From JAGRGG01 sp965217265 (GTDB lineage: Bacteria; Pseudomonadota; Alphaproteobacteria; Geminicoccales; Geminicoccaceae), in the NCBI GenBank assembly GCA_965217265.1, contig CBDCHP010000015.1, positions 106,221-170,220 of the forward strand: DNA of 64,000 nt, in the 5' to 3' direction. How positions within the stretch are numbered: the first letter of the stretch is position 1; the number at the start of each line of letters is the position of its first letter. Positions 24,042 through 33,623 of this stretch are shown here, piece by piece. The notes under the pieces are model-generated. The model had not been told where the DNA came from, ran no database searches, and saw only the letters and a program-made list of their open reading frames with translations. Made by a program: the position numbers and the translations under genes.

Positions 24042-25487
24042 TCAGCCGTGGCGAAAGGCGATCGTCTTCAGCGCCGAGAAGCCGTAGAGCGCCTCGAAGC
24101 CCTTCTCGCGGCCGTGGCCGGAGCGCTTGACGCCGCCGAACGGCAACTCGACGCCGCCGCCGGCGCCGTAATTGTTGACGAAGACTTGGCCGGCCCGCAG
24201 TGCCCGGGCGAGGCGGAACTGACGGGCACCGTCCCTCGTCCAGACGCCGGCGACGAGGCCGTAGTCGGTGCCGTTGGCGATGCGAATCGCGTCCGCCTCG
24301 TCCTCGAACGGCACGGCGACCAGGACCGGGCCGAACACCTCCTCTTGCGCGATCGTGTCGTCGGGGCCGGCGCCGTCGAGGAGCATCGGGGTCGTGTAGA
24401 AGCCGCCGGCGGGGGCGCCATCGACGATTTTGCCCTCGGCGACGATCGAAGCGCCCGCCGCCCCGGCCCGCCCGACCATGCCCTCGATCCGCGCCAACTG
24501 CTTGGCGTTGATGATCGGGCCGACGTCGCGGTCGTCGAGCGCCGGGCCGACGCGCAAGACCGAGAAGCGCGCCGCGACCATCTTGAGGAACGCGGCGTAG
24601 ACCGGGCGCTCGATCAGGAGGCGGCTGCCGGCCGAGCAGGTCTGGCCGGCGTTTTGGACCGCGGCCCGGACGACGAAGGCGAGCGCCTCGTCGAGGTCGG
24701 CGTCGGCGAAGACGAGCTGCGGCGACTTACCGCCCAGTTCCAGCGTCACCGGGACCGTGTTCTCGGCCGCCGCCCGCTGCACGCCGCGGCCCGTCGCGAC
24801 GCTGCCGGTGAAGGACAGGTGGTTCACGCCCTTGTGATCGGCGAGTGCTGCGCCGGCCTCGGTGCCGTAACCGGTGACGACGTTGATCGCCCCCTCGGGA
24901 AAGCCGATTTCGGCGGCGAGTTCGGCGAACGCGAGTGCCGTGAGCGAGGCGTCCTCGCCCGGCTTGACGACGCAGGCGTTGCCCATCGCGAGCGCGGCGC
25001 CGACGCCCCGGCCGACGATCTGCATCGGGTAGTTCCACGGCACGATATGGCCGGTGACGCCGTGCGGCTCGCGCAAGGTCATCACCGTGTAGCCGCCTTG
25101 GTAGGGGATCGTCTCGCCGTGGACCTTGTCGGCGGCACCGCCGTAGAACGCGCAGTAGCGGGCGAGTGCCGCCGCGTCCGCCCGCGCCTGGGCGAGCGGC
25201 TTGCCGACGTCGCGCGCTTCGAGCCAGGCAAGGCGCCCGGCCTCGGCCTCGACCCTGGCCCCGAGGCGAACGAGCAGCCGGCCGCGCTCCGCCGCCGCGA
25301 GCCGCCCCCAGGCGCCGTCCAGGGCCTTGCCGGCCGCCGCGACGGCGCGATCGACGTCGGCCGCCCGGCCGCGGGCGAGGGCGGCGAAGGCCTCGCCGGT
25401 GCTCGGATCGACGACGTCGATCGTCTCGCCCGCCTCGGCCGCGATAAAGGCGCCGTCGATGAAGAGGCGAGGGGCTGGCAGGCGCAT
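24042..25487 (-). CDS. NAD(P)-dependent aldehyde dehydrogenase
   Basis: A 481-residue ALDH. The catalytic Cys284 is in GQTCSAG and the general-base Glu in LELGGKSPQ; PWNYPM and the FTGS motif of the cofactor fold are present. The ATG at 25487 (GGAG upstream) gives the normal family length. An earlier ATG at 25538 overlaps the dctM stop and would add 17 residues; it could drive coupling. Being in line with TRAP genes and an SDR suggests oxidation of an aldehyde intermediate from the imported substrate to an acid. Confidence 0.9.
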   Translation of the reverse strand: MRLPAPRLFIDGAFIAAEAGETIDVVDPSTGEAFAALARGRAADVDRAVAAAGKALDGAWGRLAAAERGRLLVRLGARVEAEAGRLAWLEARDVGKPLAQARADAAALARYCAFYGGAADKVHGETIPYQGGYTVMTLREPHGVTGHIVPWNYPMQIVGRGVGAALAMGNACVVKPGEDASLTALAFAELAAEIGFPEGAINVVTGYGTEAGAALADHKGVNHLSFTGSVATGRGVQRAAAENTVPVTLELGGKSPQLVFADADLDEALAFVVRAAVQNAGQTCSAGSRLLIERPVYAAFLKMVAARFSVLRVGPALDDRDVGPIINAKQLARIEGMVGRAGAAGASIVAEGKIVDGAPAGGFYTTPMLLDGAGPDDTIAQEEVFGPVLVAVPFEDEADAIRIANGTDYGLVAGVWTRDGARQFRLARALRAGQVFVNNYGAGGGVELPFGGVKRSGHGREKGFEALYGFSALKTIAFRHG

Positions 25488-25534
25488 CGTCGGGGTCTCC
25501 GTGGGCGCTCGGGCGTGAGGGGGGTCGGTCGCGG

Positions 25535-26797
25535 TCATCGCAGCAGGGCCAGCAGGCCGACCGAGATCGCCGGAACGTAGGTGATGACGGCGAGGCAGGC
25601 GACCACGACGAGCACGAAGGGCAGCAGCCGCGCAACGATGGTGTGGAAGGGGATCTCGGCCACTTGGCAGGCGGCGAACAGGTTGACCCCGAAGGGGGGC
25701 GTGATCATGCCGAGCGCCAAGTTGACGACCATGATCAGGCCGAAATGGACGAGGTCGATGCCGAAGGTCGCGGCGATCGGCGCCAGGATCGGGGCCAGGA
25801 CGATGATCGCCGCCGAGGTCTCGACGAACATGCCGACGACGAAGAGAAAGCCGTTGATCGCGAGCAGGAACGCGAGCGGATCGTCGAGAACGGTGCCGAG
25901 CCAAGCGCCGGCGGCGGCCGGAACGCCGGCGCGGGTAATGAGAAAGGAGAACAGCCCGGCCGCCGCGATCACGAACATGATGATCGTCGAGGACATGACC
26001 GAGCGCTTCAGCGCGAGCACGAGGTCGGGGATCTTGATCGTGCGGTAGACGACGGCGCCGACGAGAAGCGCGTAGAAGACGGCGACGACGGAGGCTTCCG
26101 TCGGGGTGAACACGCCTCGATAGATGCCGCCGATGATGATGACCGGCATCAGAAGGGCGAAGGTCGCCTCTCTCAGCGCCTTGAGGAAGGGCAGGCGCCC
26201 CTCGCGGTCGCGCGCGCCCCAGCCCTTGATGCGGCAGTAGAGGTAGACGAAGAGGATCAGCGCGCCGCCGACGAGGAGGCCGGGGCCGACGCCGGCGACG
26301 AACAGGTCGCCGATCGAGACGCCGGCGCTGACGCCGTAGAGGATCATCGGGATCGAGGGCGGGATGATGACCCCGAGTTCGGCCGAGGTCGCCTGAAGGG
26401 CGGCGGCGAAGTTCCTCGGGTAGCCGTGCCGGGCCATCGCCGGGATGACGATGGCGCCGATGGCGAACGTGGTCGCGACCGAGGAGCCCGACACGGCGGC
26501 GAAGATCATGCAGGTGAGGACGCACGAGCAGGCGAGCCCGCCTTGCACGCCGCCGACGACGGCCTTGGCGAACTCGACCAGGCGCCTTGAGATGCCGGCC
26601 GCCTCCATCAAATTGCCGGCAAGCACGAAGAACGGGATCGCCATCAAGGGAAATGAGTCGATCGCGTTCATCAGCTTTTGCGCGACCAGCAAGAGCGGCA
26701 GCGGCGTGAACAGCGCGATGCCCGCGATCGAGGACGCGGCGATCGCGATCGCGATCGGCACGCCGAGCGCGAAGAGGGCGATCATCGCGAGCAGCAT
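25535..26797 (-). CDS. dctM: TRAP transporter large permease (DctM)
   Basis: A 420-residue integral membrane protein with ~12 helices and DctM hallmarks (AGNLMEAAGISRRLVEFA, SVATTFAIGAIVIPAM, SIPMILYGV). It forms the sodium- or proton-coupled channel of the TRAP system. ATG 26797 is annotated, but the only good ribosome site (GGAGGA at 26815-26820) is 18 nt away and better spaced for an in-frame CTG at 26809, so the start is uncertain. The stop overlaps a possible start of the aldehyde dehydrogenase. Confidence 0.93.
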   Translation of the reverse strand: MLLAMIALFALGVPIAIAIAASSIAGIALFTPLPLLLVAQKLMNAIDSFPLMAIPFFVLAGNLMEAAGISRRLVEFAKAVVGGVQGGLACSCVLTCMIFAAVSGSSVATTFAIGAIVIPAMARHGYPRNFAAALQATSAELGVIIPPSIPMILYGVSAGVSIGDLFVAGVGPGLLVGGALILFVYLYCRIKGWGARDREGRLPFLKALREATFALLMPVIIIGGIYRGVFTPTEASVVAVFYALLVGAVVYRTIKIPDLVLALKRSVMSSTIIMFVIAAAGLFSFLITRAGVPAAAGAWLGTVLDDPLAFLLAINGFLFVVGMFVETSAAIIVLAPILAPIAATFGIDLVHFGLIMVVNLALGMITPPFGVNLFAACQVAEIPFHTIVARLLPFVLVVVACLAVITYVPAISVGLLALLR

Positions 26798-26821
26798 GAA
26801 CCCGGACAGTCGGTGTTCCTC

Positions 26822-27355
26822 CTAGACGTCGCGGGTCGCGGGGCCGGCGTGGGCCTCGACCCCGCCGGCGAGGTCCTCGGCGAGCCGCGCGATCACGGCG
26901 ACGATCGAGAACGCGGCGCCGATCGGGATCGCGGCGTAGACGAGGCCGATCGAGACCGCGTTGCCGGTGAGCGGGTTGGTGAGGCCGGCGATCGTCTGCG
27001 CGGCGGTGCGCTCGGCCATCGACCAGCCGTACCAGACCATGACGCCGAGGACGCCGAGGCTGATCGCGGCGACGACGAGCGCCAAGCCTTTGCGTAGATT
27101 CGCCGGCAGTGCCGCCATCAAGACGTCGACGGCGATCAGCGAGCCCGAGCGCAGCACCGCGACGAGGCCGAGGTAGACCATCCAGATCATCAAGGAGCGG
27201 GCGGTGACCTCCGACCAGGTCGAGGGCTCCTCGAAGACGAAGCGCGTCAGCACCTGCCAGAACGTGACGCAGGCCATCAGCGCCAGCAGCGCCGTGGCGG
27301 TGCCGAGCGCGGTGCCGACGACGAGCCGGTCGACGCCGCGAAGCAGGGCGAGCAC
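26822..27355 (-). CDS. dctQ: TRAP transporter small permease (DctQ)
   Basis: A 177-residue protein with four hydrophobic helices; the FWQVLTRFVFEEPSTWSEV motif near residue 33 is the DctQ signature. GTG start at 27355 with a weak AAGG upstream. It links the periplasmic receptor to the DctM channel. It lies 37 nt after dctP and 24 nt before dctM in the same operon. Confidence 0.9.
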   Translation of the reverse strand: MLALLRGVDRLVVGTALGTATALLALMACVTFWQVLTRFVFEEPSTWSEVTARSLMIWMVYLGLVAVLRSGSLIAVDVLMAALPANLRKGLALVVAAISLGVLGVMVWYGWSMAERTAAQTIAGLTNPLTGNAVSIGLVYAAIPIGAAFSIVAVIARLAEDLAGGVEAHAGPATRDV

Positions 27356-27392
27356 GAAGCCGCGCCTTCGATCGACGGCCCGGCGGGCGGGG

Positions 27393-28364
27393 TCAGTTCT
27401 CGTAGTTGCGGATGGCGTCGATCTCGTCCTTGCCGAACATCTCGGCGTACGCGGCCATCAAGGGTTCGAGGTCCTTCTCGAAGGCGGCGCGGTCGACGTC
27501 GGTCGTCACCTCCATGCCCGCCTCGCGCAGCTTCTCGACGCCCGATGCGGCGTCCGTCCCGGCCCGCTCGCGCATCACCTTCGCCCCGGCCTCGGCGGCC
27601 TCGCGAAAAGCGTCCTTCTCCGCATCCGACAGGCCGTCCCAGACGATCGGCGAGACGATGATCAGGGCCGGCGAGTAGACGTGCTCGGTGAGCGAGAGGT
27701 ACTTTTGCACCTCGGCGAACTTGGCCGAGAGGATGACCCCGATCGGGTTCTCCTGCCCGTCGACCGTGCCCTGCTGCAGGGCGGTGAACAGTTCGGGGAA
27801 CGCCATCGGCGTCGGCAGGACGCCGATCTGCTTGAAGGCGTCCATGTGGACTTGGTTTTCCATCGTGCGGACCTTCAGCCCCTCGGCGTCCTTCGGCTCC
27901 TGCACCGGCCGCACCGAGTTGGTCAGGTTGCGAAAGCCGTTCTCGCCCCAGGCGAGCCCGATCAGGTCGTGCTCGGGGAACTTGGCCAGGATCTCCTGCC
28001 CGATCGGCCCGTCGAGCACGGCGTGGGCGTGGTCGTAGTCCTTGAACAGGAACGGGATGTCGGTGATCAGCGTCTCAGGCACGAAGTTGCCGACCGGGCC
28101 GGTCGAGGTGATGACGACGTCGACCGTGCCGAGCTGCGCGCCCTCGACCATCTCGCGCTCGCCGCCGAGCGCGTTGGCGGGATAGGCTTTGAGCGTGTAG
28201 GCGCCGTTCGTGCGTTCGGCCAGCTTCGCGCCCATCGCCTCGGCCGCGTCGCCGTAGTGCGAGTCGCGCGGCAGCGAGTAGCCGACCTTGAGTTCAATCG
28301 CGTCGGCGGCGGCGGCGGTGAGGCCGAGCAGCACCAGACCCGTCGCGAGGCGTGTTGTGAGCAA
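27393..28364 (-). CDS. dctP: TRAP transporter solute-binding protein (DctP)
   Basis: A 323-residue periplasmic receptor. TTG 28364 is chosen: GAGAGG lies 7 nt upstream and a signal peptide (GLVLLGLTAAAADA) follows directly. DctP features include GGEREMVEGAQLGTVDV, GLKVRTMENQVHMDAFK (the conserved Arg that salt-bridges carboxylate ligands) and TVDGQENP. A carboxylate ligand is therefore expected. A divergent D-erythronate dehydrogenase-like gene makes a sugar acid such as a tetronate plausible, but this is inference. Confidence 0.92.
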   Translation of the reverse strand: MLTTRLATGLVLLGLTAAAADAIELKVGYSLPRDSHYGDAAEAMGAKLAERTNGAYTLKAYPANALGGEREMVEGAQLGTVDVVITSTGPVGNFVPETLITDIPFLFKDYDHAHAVLDGPIGQEILAKFPEHDLIGLAWGENGFRNLTNSVRPVQEPKDAEGLKVRTMENQVHMDAFKQIGVLPTPMAFPELFTALQQGTVDGQENPIGVILSAKFAEVQKYLSLTEHVYSPALIIVSPIVWDGLSDAEKDAFREAAEAGAKVMRERAGTDAASGVEKLREAGMEVTTDVDRAAFEKDLEPLMAAYAEMFGKDEIDAIRNYEN

Positions 28365-28500
28365 GATCGATCCTCTCCCATGAGCGCGCCAATCTACTTG
28401 AACGTAGCGGCGGTTTATGCGCGGGATTCGAGGTGCGTCGGCAAACGATGTCAAGCACGAAGGGTTCAACGCGCCCCGCGCGCGACGAGGGAGGATGAAC

Positions 28501-29493
28501 ATGAAGGTACTCATCACCGGCGCCGCCGGCATGATCGGCCGCAAGCTGGCGGCACGGCTGGCGAACGACGGCGCGATCGGCGGGCGCGCGATCGAGGCGA
28601 TGATCCTGGTCGACGTGGTGGCGCCCGAGGCACCCGAGGGCCGGGTCGAGCGGGTCGCGACCGAGGCCGCCGACCTCGCGGCGGCGGGCACCGCGCGGCG
28701 CCTGATCGAGGCGCGCCCGGACGTCGTCTTCCACTTGGCCGCGATCGTCTCGGGCGAGGCGGAGGCGGATTTCGACAAGGGCTATCGCATCAACCTGGAC
28801 GGCACGCGCGACCTGTTCGAGGCGATCCGGGCCGAGCACGAAGCGGCGCCCTACCGCCCGCGCGTCGTCTTCGCCTCCTCGATCGCCGTCTTCGGGGCAC
28901 CGTTCGCGGAGGTGATCGGCGACGAGTTCCACCAGACGCCGTTGACCAGCTACGGCACGCAAAAGGCGATCGGCGAACTCCTGCTCGCCGACTACACCCG
29001 GCGCGGCATCCTGGACGGGATCGGTCTGCGCCTGCCGACGATCTGCATCCGGCCGGGCCTGCCGAACAAGGCGGCGTCGGGCTTCTTCTCCAACATCCTG
29101 CGCGAGCCGATCAACGGCCGGGAAGCCGTGCTGCCGGTGGCGGAGACGGTGCGGCACTGGTTCGCCAGCCCGCGCGCGGCGGTCGGCTTCTTCGTCCACG
29201 CCGCAGCACTCGACGGCGAGGCGGTCGGCCCGCGGCGCAACCTCAACATGCCGGGCCTATCGTCCACGGTCGGCGAGCAGATCGAGGCGCTAGGCCGAAC
29301 GGTCGGGCCGGACGCCGTGCGCCTGATCCGCCGCGAGCCCGACGCAACGATCGAGCGCATCGTCGCCGGCTGGGCGCCGGGCTTCGAGGCAGGCCGCGCC
29401 CGCGAGCTGGGCTTTGAGGCCGAGACCTCGTTCGAGGCGATCATCCGGGTCTACCTCGAAGACGAGACGAACAAGACCCCGGCCGCTCGATGA
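28501..29493 (+). CDS. denD: D-erythronate dehydrogenase-like NAD-dependent epimerase/dehydratase
   Basis: A 330-residue extended SDR. ATG 28501 has GGGAGG 7 nt upstream. GAAGMIG (~8-14) binds NAD; LAAIVSGEAEADFDKGYRIN and YGTQKAIGELL (Tyr-x3-Lys) form the active site, and LPTICIRPG follows. The overall sequence is like DenD, which oxidises D-erythronate to 2-oxo-tetronate. It is divergent from a TRAP operon, and a DUF1537 kinase of the same pathway type lies at 46.7 kb. Other NAD-dependent epimerase functions cannot be excluded. Its stop is 4 nt from the convergent eboB stop. Confidence 0.78.
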   Translation: MKVLITGAAGMIGRKLAARLANDGAIGGRAIEAMILVDVVAPEAPEGRVERVATEAADLAAAGTARRLIEARPDVVFHLAAIVSGEAEADFDKGYRINLDGTRDLFEAIRAEHEAAPYRPRVVFASSIAVFGAPFAEVIGDEFHQTPLTSYGTQKAIGELLLADYTRRGILDGIGLRLPTICIRPGLPNKAASGFFSNILREPINGREAVLPVAETVRHWFASPRAAVGFFVHAAALDGEAVGPRRNLNMPGLSSTVGEQIEALGRTVGPDAVRLIRREPDATIERIVAGWAPGFEAGRARELGFEAETSFEAIIRVYLEDETNKTPAAR

Positions 29494-29497
29494 GGGG

Positions 29498-30409
29498 TCA
29501 CTCGATGAAGAGCGGGCCCGCGCGGCGTTCCTCGATGCGCGGCTCGCGGCCGCCGCGCAGGACCGAGTTGCCCTCAAAGAGCGTGCGCTGGTCGATCGGG
29601 GCCGGGTTCAGCCAGTCGTCGGCCCGCATCTGCCCGCTCTGGCCGTAGGCCTCCAGCGCGTTGGCGTAGCAGACCTTGTGGACGATCGCCTCGGGCACGC
29701 CGCCGTCCAGCGCCAGCCGCGCGGTCTTGGGCACGGCGAGGCTGTCGGAGATGCCCCAGTCGCAGGCGCTGTCGACGATGACCCGCTCGCCGCCGTAGCG
29801 CTTCAGGATCTCGACCATCCGGGCGTTGCCCATCTTGGTCGAGGGGTAGATCGAGAAGCCGGCCCAGTAGCCGCGTTGCAAGGTCTCGGCCACCGTCTCC
29901 TCGTTGTTGTGATCGACGACGACCTTGGCCGGATCGAGCCCGTGCTCGGCGCAAACGTCCATCGAGCGCGAGGTGCCGCGCTTCTTGTCCCGGTGCGGCG
30001 TGTGGATCATGACGGGAAGATCGAGGTCCTTGGCGAGTTCGAGCTGGAGGCGAAAGTACTTGTCCTCCAAGGCCGTCTGCTCGTCGTAGCCGATCTCGCC
30101 GATGGCGACGACGCCCTCCTTCAGCGCGAAGCGCGGCAGCCATTCCATCACGCCCTCGGCCAGCTCCTCGTCGTTGGCCTCCTTCGAGTTCAGCCCGATC
30201 GTGCAGTAGTGGCGGATGCCGAACTGCCCGGCGCGAAAGCGCTCCCAGCCGACGATCGAGGCGAGGTAGTCGACGTAGGTGCCGACGAACGTGCGCGGCT
30301 GGCCGGTCCAAAAGGCGGGCTCGATCACGGCGACGACGCCGGCCCCGGCCATCGCCGCGTAGTCGTCGGTCGTGCGGCTGATCATGTGGGCGTGCGGGTC
30401 GATGAACAT
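29498..30409 (-). CDS. eboB: TatD-family metal-dependent hydrolase, EboB-like
   Basis: A 303-residue amidohydrolase-fold protein. The metal site opens with DPHAHM at residue ~4 and includes GEIGYDEQ, MIHTPHRDK and VVDHNNEET; VIVDSACDWG carries the late Asp. This variant, rather than standard TatD DNases, accompanies EboA in ebo clusters. The ATG overlaps the eboA stop (TGATG), so translation is coupled. Its substrate in the Ebo pathway is not known. Confidence 0.8.
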   Translation of the reverse strand: MFIDPHAHMISRTTDDYAAMAGAGVVAVIEPAFWTGQPRTFVGTYVDYLASIVGWERFRAGQFGIRHYCTIGLNSKEANDEELAEGVMEWLPRFALKEGVVAIGEIGYDEQTALEDKYFRLQLELAKDLDLPVMIHTPHRDKKRGTSRSMDVCAEHGLDPAKVVVDHNNEETVAETLQRGYWAGFSIYPSTKMGNARMVEILKRYGGERVIVDSACDWGISDSLAVPKTARLALDGGVPEAIVHKVCYANALEAYGQSGQMRADDWLNPAPIDQRTLFEGNSVLRGGREPRIEERRAGPLFIE

Positions 30410-31263
30410 CACGCGGCCTCCTCCAAGGTGCGCCAGTTGAGGCTGCCGCTGGCGACCGCCTCGGCCTCGGGCCGCGCGCCGAGCAGAACCCGCGCCCGCG
30501 GCGACGGGCTGGCGGCGAGCGCGAGGGCGGCCGCCCCCGCCTCGGCCGGCGATCCCCGCAGGGCGCGCTCAAGGTCGTCGAGCGCCGCCGCGTCGTCGGC
30601 GAAGGGGCCGACGGGGCGCCACAACTCGGGCGAGACCGGCCGGCCCGCCGCCCAGCGCTCGTGCGCGTACGCGCGCAGGACGCGGGCGAGGTCGGGGTTG
30701 GCGCGCGCGTCGAGGCCCTGGATCGGGTCGAGGCGGCTGCCGACGAACAGGGCCTTGAGTATCATGTGGTTCCAGCGGTGCTCGTCGAAGTGGTCGCGCG
30801 GGAACGGGTTGTGGTGCGCGATCGCCTCGAAGACGGCGCGCATGTTCGAGCGCAGCCCCGCGCCGGCCTCGACGACGAGGCTCGAAGGCTCGGGGTAGAG
30901 GGGTAGGCCGCGGTAGAGGGCGATCGCCTCGGCGGCGTCGGCGGTGCGGCGCAGATCCTTGAAGCGCGCGGCGAAGGGGCGCTCGCCGACGTGGACCAAA
31001 AGGGCGAGGACGCGCGCGGCGCCGTCGATGCTCCAGCCGGCCGGGCGCCAGCCGGGGCGCGCCGCCTCGGCGGCGTCGAGGTCGTCCGGGCCGAGGTCGA
31101 GGTCGGCCTTGCCGAGCCGGCGCGGGGCGAGGCCGAGAAAGACGTGCAGGTCGCGCTCGGGCGCACCCGCCGCGAGGGCGGCCAGCCGCTCCTCGACCCA
31201 AGCGCCCCCGTCGCCGGCACCGGCCAGCACCCAGCGCCGAAGCAGTTCCTCGGGCGTCGTCAT
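30409..31263 (-). CDS. eboA: EboA domain-containing protein
   Basis: A 284-residue soluble protein, Ala/Leu/Arg-rich and mostly helical, with the EboA-type core RSNMRAVFEAIAHHNPFPRD and HRWNHMILKALFVG (residues ~145-185). ATG 31263 begins directly after a GAGGAGG site. It precedes and overlaps eboB. EboA has no established biochemical function; the cluster is linked to export of scytonemin precursors in cyanobacteria and to prenylated or isoprenoid-type metabolites elsewhere. It is divergent from the phosphatase gene across a 118-nt promoter region. Confidence 0.78.
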   Translation of the reverse strand: MTTPEELLRRWVLAGAGDGGAWVEERLAALAAGAPERDLHVFLGLAPRRLGKADLDLGPDDLDAAEAARPGWRPAGWSIDGAARVLALLVHVGERPFAARFKDLRRTADAAEAIALYRGLPLYPEPSSLVVEAGAGLRSNMRAVFEAIAHHNPFPRDHFDEHRWNHMILKALFVGSRLDPIQGLDARANPDLARVLRAYAHERWAAGRPVSPELWRPVGPFADDAAALDDLERALRGSPAEAGAAALALAASPSPRARVLLGARPEAEAVASGSLNWRTLEEAA

Positions 31264-31381
31264 CGTTTCCTCCTCTCAAGATCCGCGGCGCGGCTTTTGT
31301 CGTCCTGGTAGATACAACCCCGCCCGCCGCGACAACCTCGCGTCTTGCCGCAGGCCGGCGAACCCCGCATGAACCGCGGCC

Positions 31382-32767
31382 ATGCACCCAACACTCGTGA
31401 TCCTCGTCGTCGGGCTCGCGCCGAGCCTCGTCGGCCCGCACACGCCGCATCTCGCCAAGCTCGCCGCCCGGGGCGGCCTGCGCCCGCTGCGAACCGTCGT
31501 CCCGGCGGTGACCTGCACGGTCCAATCGACGCTGGCGACGGGGCTCGCCCCCTCGGGCCACGGCGCCGTGGCGAACGGCTGGTACTTTCGCGACCTCGCC
31601 GAGGTGCTGTTGTGGCGCCAGCCGAACCAACTGGTCGCGGGCGAGAAGATCTGGGAGGCGGGCCGGGCGAGGGACCCGACCTTCACCTGCGCCAAGATGT
31701 TTTGGTGGTACAACATGTACGCGACGGCCGACTATTCGGCGACGCCGCGGCCGATGTACCCGGCCGACGGGCGCAAGATCCCCGACCACTACGCCCACCC
31801 GCCGGCCCTGCACGACGAACTCGACGCGAGGCTGGGCCCGTTCCCGCTGTTCAAGTTCTGGGGGCCCTTGGCCGACATCACGTCCTCGGACTGGATCGCC
31901 AAGGCGACGCTGCACGTCATGGCAACGCGAAAGCCGACGCTGACGCTGACCTACCTGCCGCACCTCGACTACAACCTGCAGCGGCTCGGCCCCGACCTCG
32001 ACCACCCGCGTCTGCAGGCCGACCTGCGCGAGGTCGACGCGCTTTGCGGCGAACTGATCGAGGCGGCCGAGCGCGAGGGCCGGCGCGTGGTCGTCGTCTC
32101 GGAATACGGCATCACGGGGGCGAGCGACGCGATCCACGTCAACCGGGCGCTGCGCAAGGCGGGCCTCCTCGCCGTGCGCCCCGAGGAGCACGGCCGGGAG
32201 ACGCTGGACGCCGGGGCCAGCCGGGCGTTCGCGCTCGCCGACCACCAAGTCGCGCACGTCTACGTCCGCGAGCCGGCGCTCGTCGGCGAGGTCGAGGCGC
32301 TCGTCGCCGGGCTCGACGGCGTCGAGAGCGTCTGGGGCGCGGAGGGCAAGCGGGCGCACGGGCTCGACCACCCGCGCTCGGGCGAACTGGTGGCGGTGGC
32401 GAAGGCCGAGCGCTGGTTCAGCTACTATTACTGGCTCGACGACGCACAAGCACCCGACTTCGCCCGCACGGTCGACATCCACCGCAAGCCCGGCTACGAC
32501 CCGGTCGAGTTGTTCGTCGATCCTGAGCTGCGCTCGCCCAAGCTCGCCGCCGGCTGGAGGCTCGCCAAGCGCAAGCTCGGCTTTCGCCAGCTGCTCGACA
32601 TCGTGTCGTTGAAGGACACGCGCCTCGTCAAGGGCACGCACGGCCGGCCGACCGACGACCCGGACGACGGGCCCTTGGTGATCTCGTCCGAGCCCGACCT
32701 GCTGCCGGGGGGCGACGTGCCGGCGACCGGCTTCAAGAACTTGGTCCTGCGCCACGTGTTTGGCTGA
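31382..32767 (+). CDS. Alkaline-phosphatase-superfamily nucleotide pyrophosphatase/phosphodiesterase (Ebo cluster)
   Basis: A 461-residue protein without a signal peptide. The N-terminal VILVVGLAPSLVGPHTPHL and TVVPAVTCTVQSTLATGLAP place the nucleophile Thr in the AP/NPP fold; YLPHLDYNLQ and VVSEYGITG hold further metal ligands, and ADHQVAHVYV the late His. Relatives are encoded in ebo clusters of other bacteria. It may hydrolyse a phosphodiester or pyrophosphate of the pathway metabolite. The 7-nt gap to the convergent eboC stop and the shared divergent promoter with eboA tie it to the cluster. Confidence 0.78.
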   Translation: MHPTLVILVVGLAPSLVGPHTPHLAKLAARGGLRPLRTVVPAVTCTVQSTLATGLAPSGHGAVANGWYFRDLAEVLLWRQPNQLVAGEKIWEAGRARDPTFTCAKMFWWYNMYATADYSATPRPMYPADGRKIPDHYAHPPALHDELDARLGPFPLFKFWGPLADITSSDWIAKATLHVMATRKPTLTLTYLPHLDYNLQRLGPDLDHPRLQADLREVDALCGELIEAAEREGRRVVVVSEYGITGASDAIHVNRALRKAGLLAVRPEEHGRETLDAGASRAFALADHQVAHVYVREPALVGEVEALVAGLDGVESVWGAEGKRAHGLDHPRSGELVAVAKAERWFSYYYWLDDAQAPDFARTVDIHRKPGYDPVELFVDPELRSPKLAAGWRLAKRKLGFRQLLDIVSLKDTRLVKGTHGRPTDDPDDGPLVISSEPDLLPGGDVPATGFKNLVLRHVFG

Positions 32768-32774
32768 GCAGCGG

Positions 32775-33623
32775 TCAGGTGCCGGGCACGAGGCGCTGCA
32801 GCAGCAAGGTGAGCACGAACCCGAGGACGGCGAGGATTGCCAAGCCCGCCGCACCGGCCGAGGCGATCAGCACCGCGTCGTAGAGCGCGATCCCGGCGAT
32901 GAGCGTCACCACGGCGCGCGGCACGTCGCCGGGATCGCGGCGAAAGAGGCGGCGCAGCGCGTAAACGACGAGGCCGAGGAGCGCCAAGGCCAGCACGATC
33001 GGCAGTACGCGCGGCGTCGCGAGCGCGGACCAGAGCGCGTGGGCGAGCGGCAGCGCCAGCACGACGAGCGGCCAAGCGCGGTCGAGCCGGTCGTAGGCCT
33101 CCTGCTTGGCGGCGTAGGTCAGGCCAATGACGTAGGCGAACAGGCCGAGCGCGCCGTGGAGCGCCGGCCCGGCGAAGGCGCCGAGCGACAGGGCGCCGAG
33201 CGCGTAGGCGAGAAAGCGCGTCGCCCCCATGATGACCGGGCCGAACGCGGTGCGCTTGTGCAAGGCGTCGTAGAGCACGACCGTCGCCGCGAGCGCCAGC
33301 CCGACGGCGCCCGCCCTGGGGCCGAGCGCGAAGGCGAGCGCCGCCCCGAGGACGAGCAGGGCAGCGCCGACGGCGAAGACGGTGCCGCGCCCGGCGTCGC
33401 CGCGCGGGATCGGCCGGCCCTTGCGCTCGCGCGCGTCGATCTCGGCGTCGAAGGCGTCGTTCAGCCACATGCCGCCGACGTAGAAGAGCGAGAGCGAGAG
33501 CGCCGCGAGGAGGACCGGGCCCGCCCCGACGGCGCCGGCGAGGACGGCGGCGGCGAGCGCGTTGGTCCAGACCGTCGGCAGGTTCGAGACCCGGCCGAGG
33601 CGAAGGGCGGTCTTGAACCTCAC
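32775..33623 (-). CDS. eboC: UbiA-like prenyltransferase, EboC-like
   Basis: A 282-residue membrane protein with ~9 helices. The first Asp-rich motif NDAFDAEIDARE (~residue 54) is the prenyl-diphosphate/magnesium site of the UbiA superfamily. The second canonical Asp motif is less clear (ALHKRTAFGP region and YAAKQEAYDRLD). GTG 33623 overlaps the eboE stop (GTGA), so translation is coupled. In ebo clusters this protein is thought to prenylate or anchor the pathway product. Confidence 0.82.
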   Translation of the reverse strand: MRFKTALRLGRVSNLPTVWTNALAAAVLAGAVGAGPVLLAALSLSLFYVGGMWLNDAFDAEIDARERKGRPIPRGDAGRGTVFAVGAALLVLGAALAFALGPRAGAVGLALAATVVLYDALHKRTAFGPVIMGATRFLAYALGALSLGAFAGPALHGALGLFAYVIGLTYAAKQEAYDRLDRAWPLVVLALPLAHALWSALATPRVLPIVLALALLGLVVYALRRLFRRDPGDVPRAVVTLIAGIALYDAVLIASAGAAGLAILAVLGFVLTLLLQRLVPGT

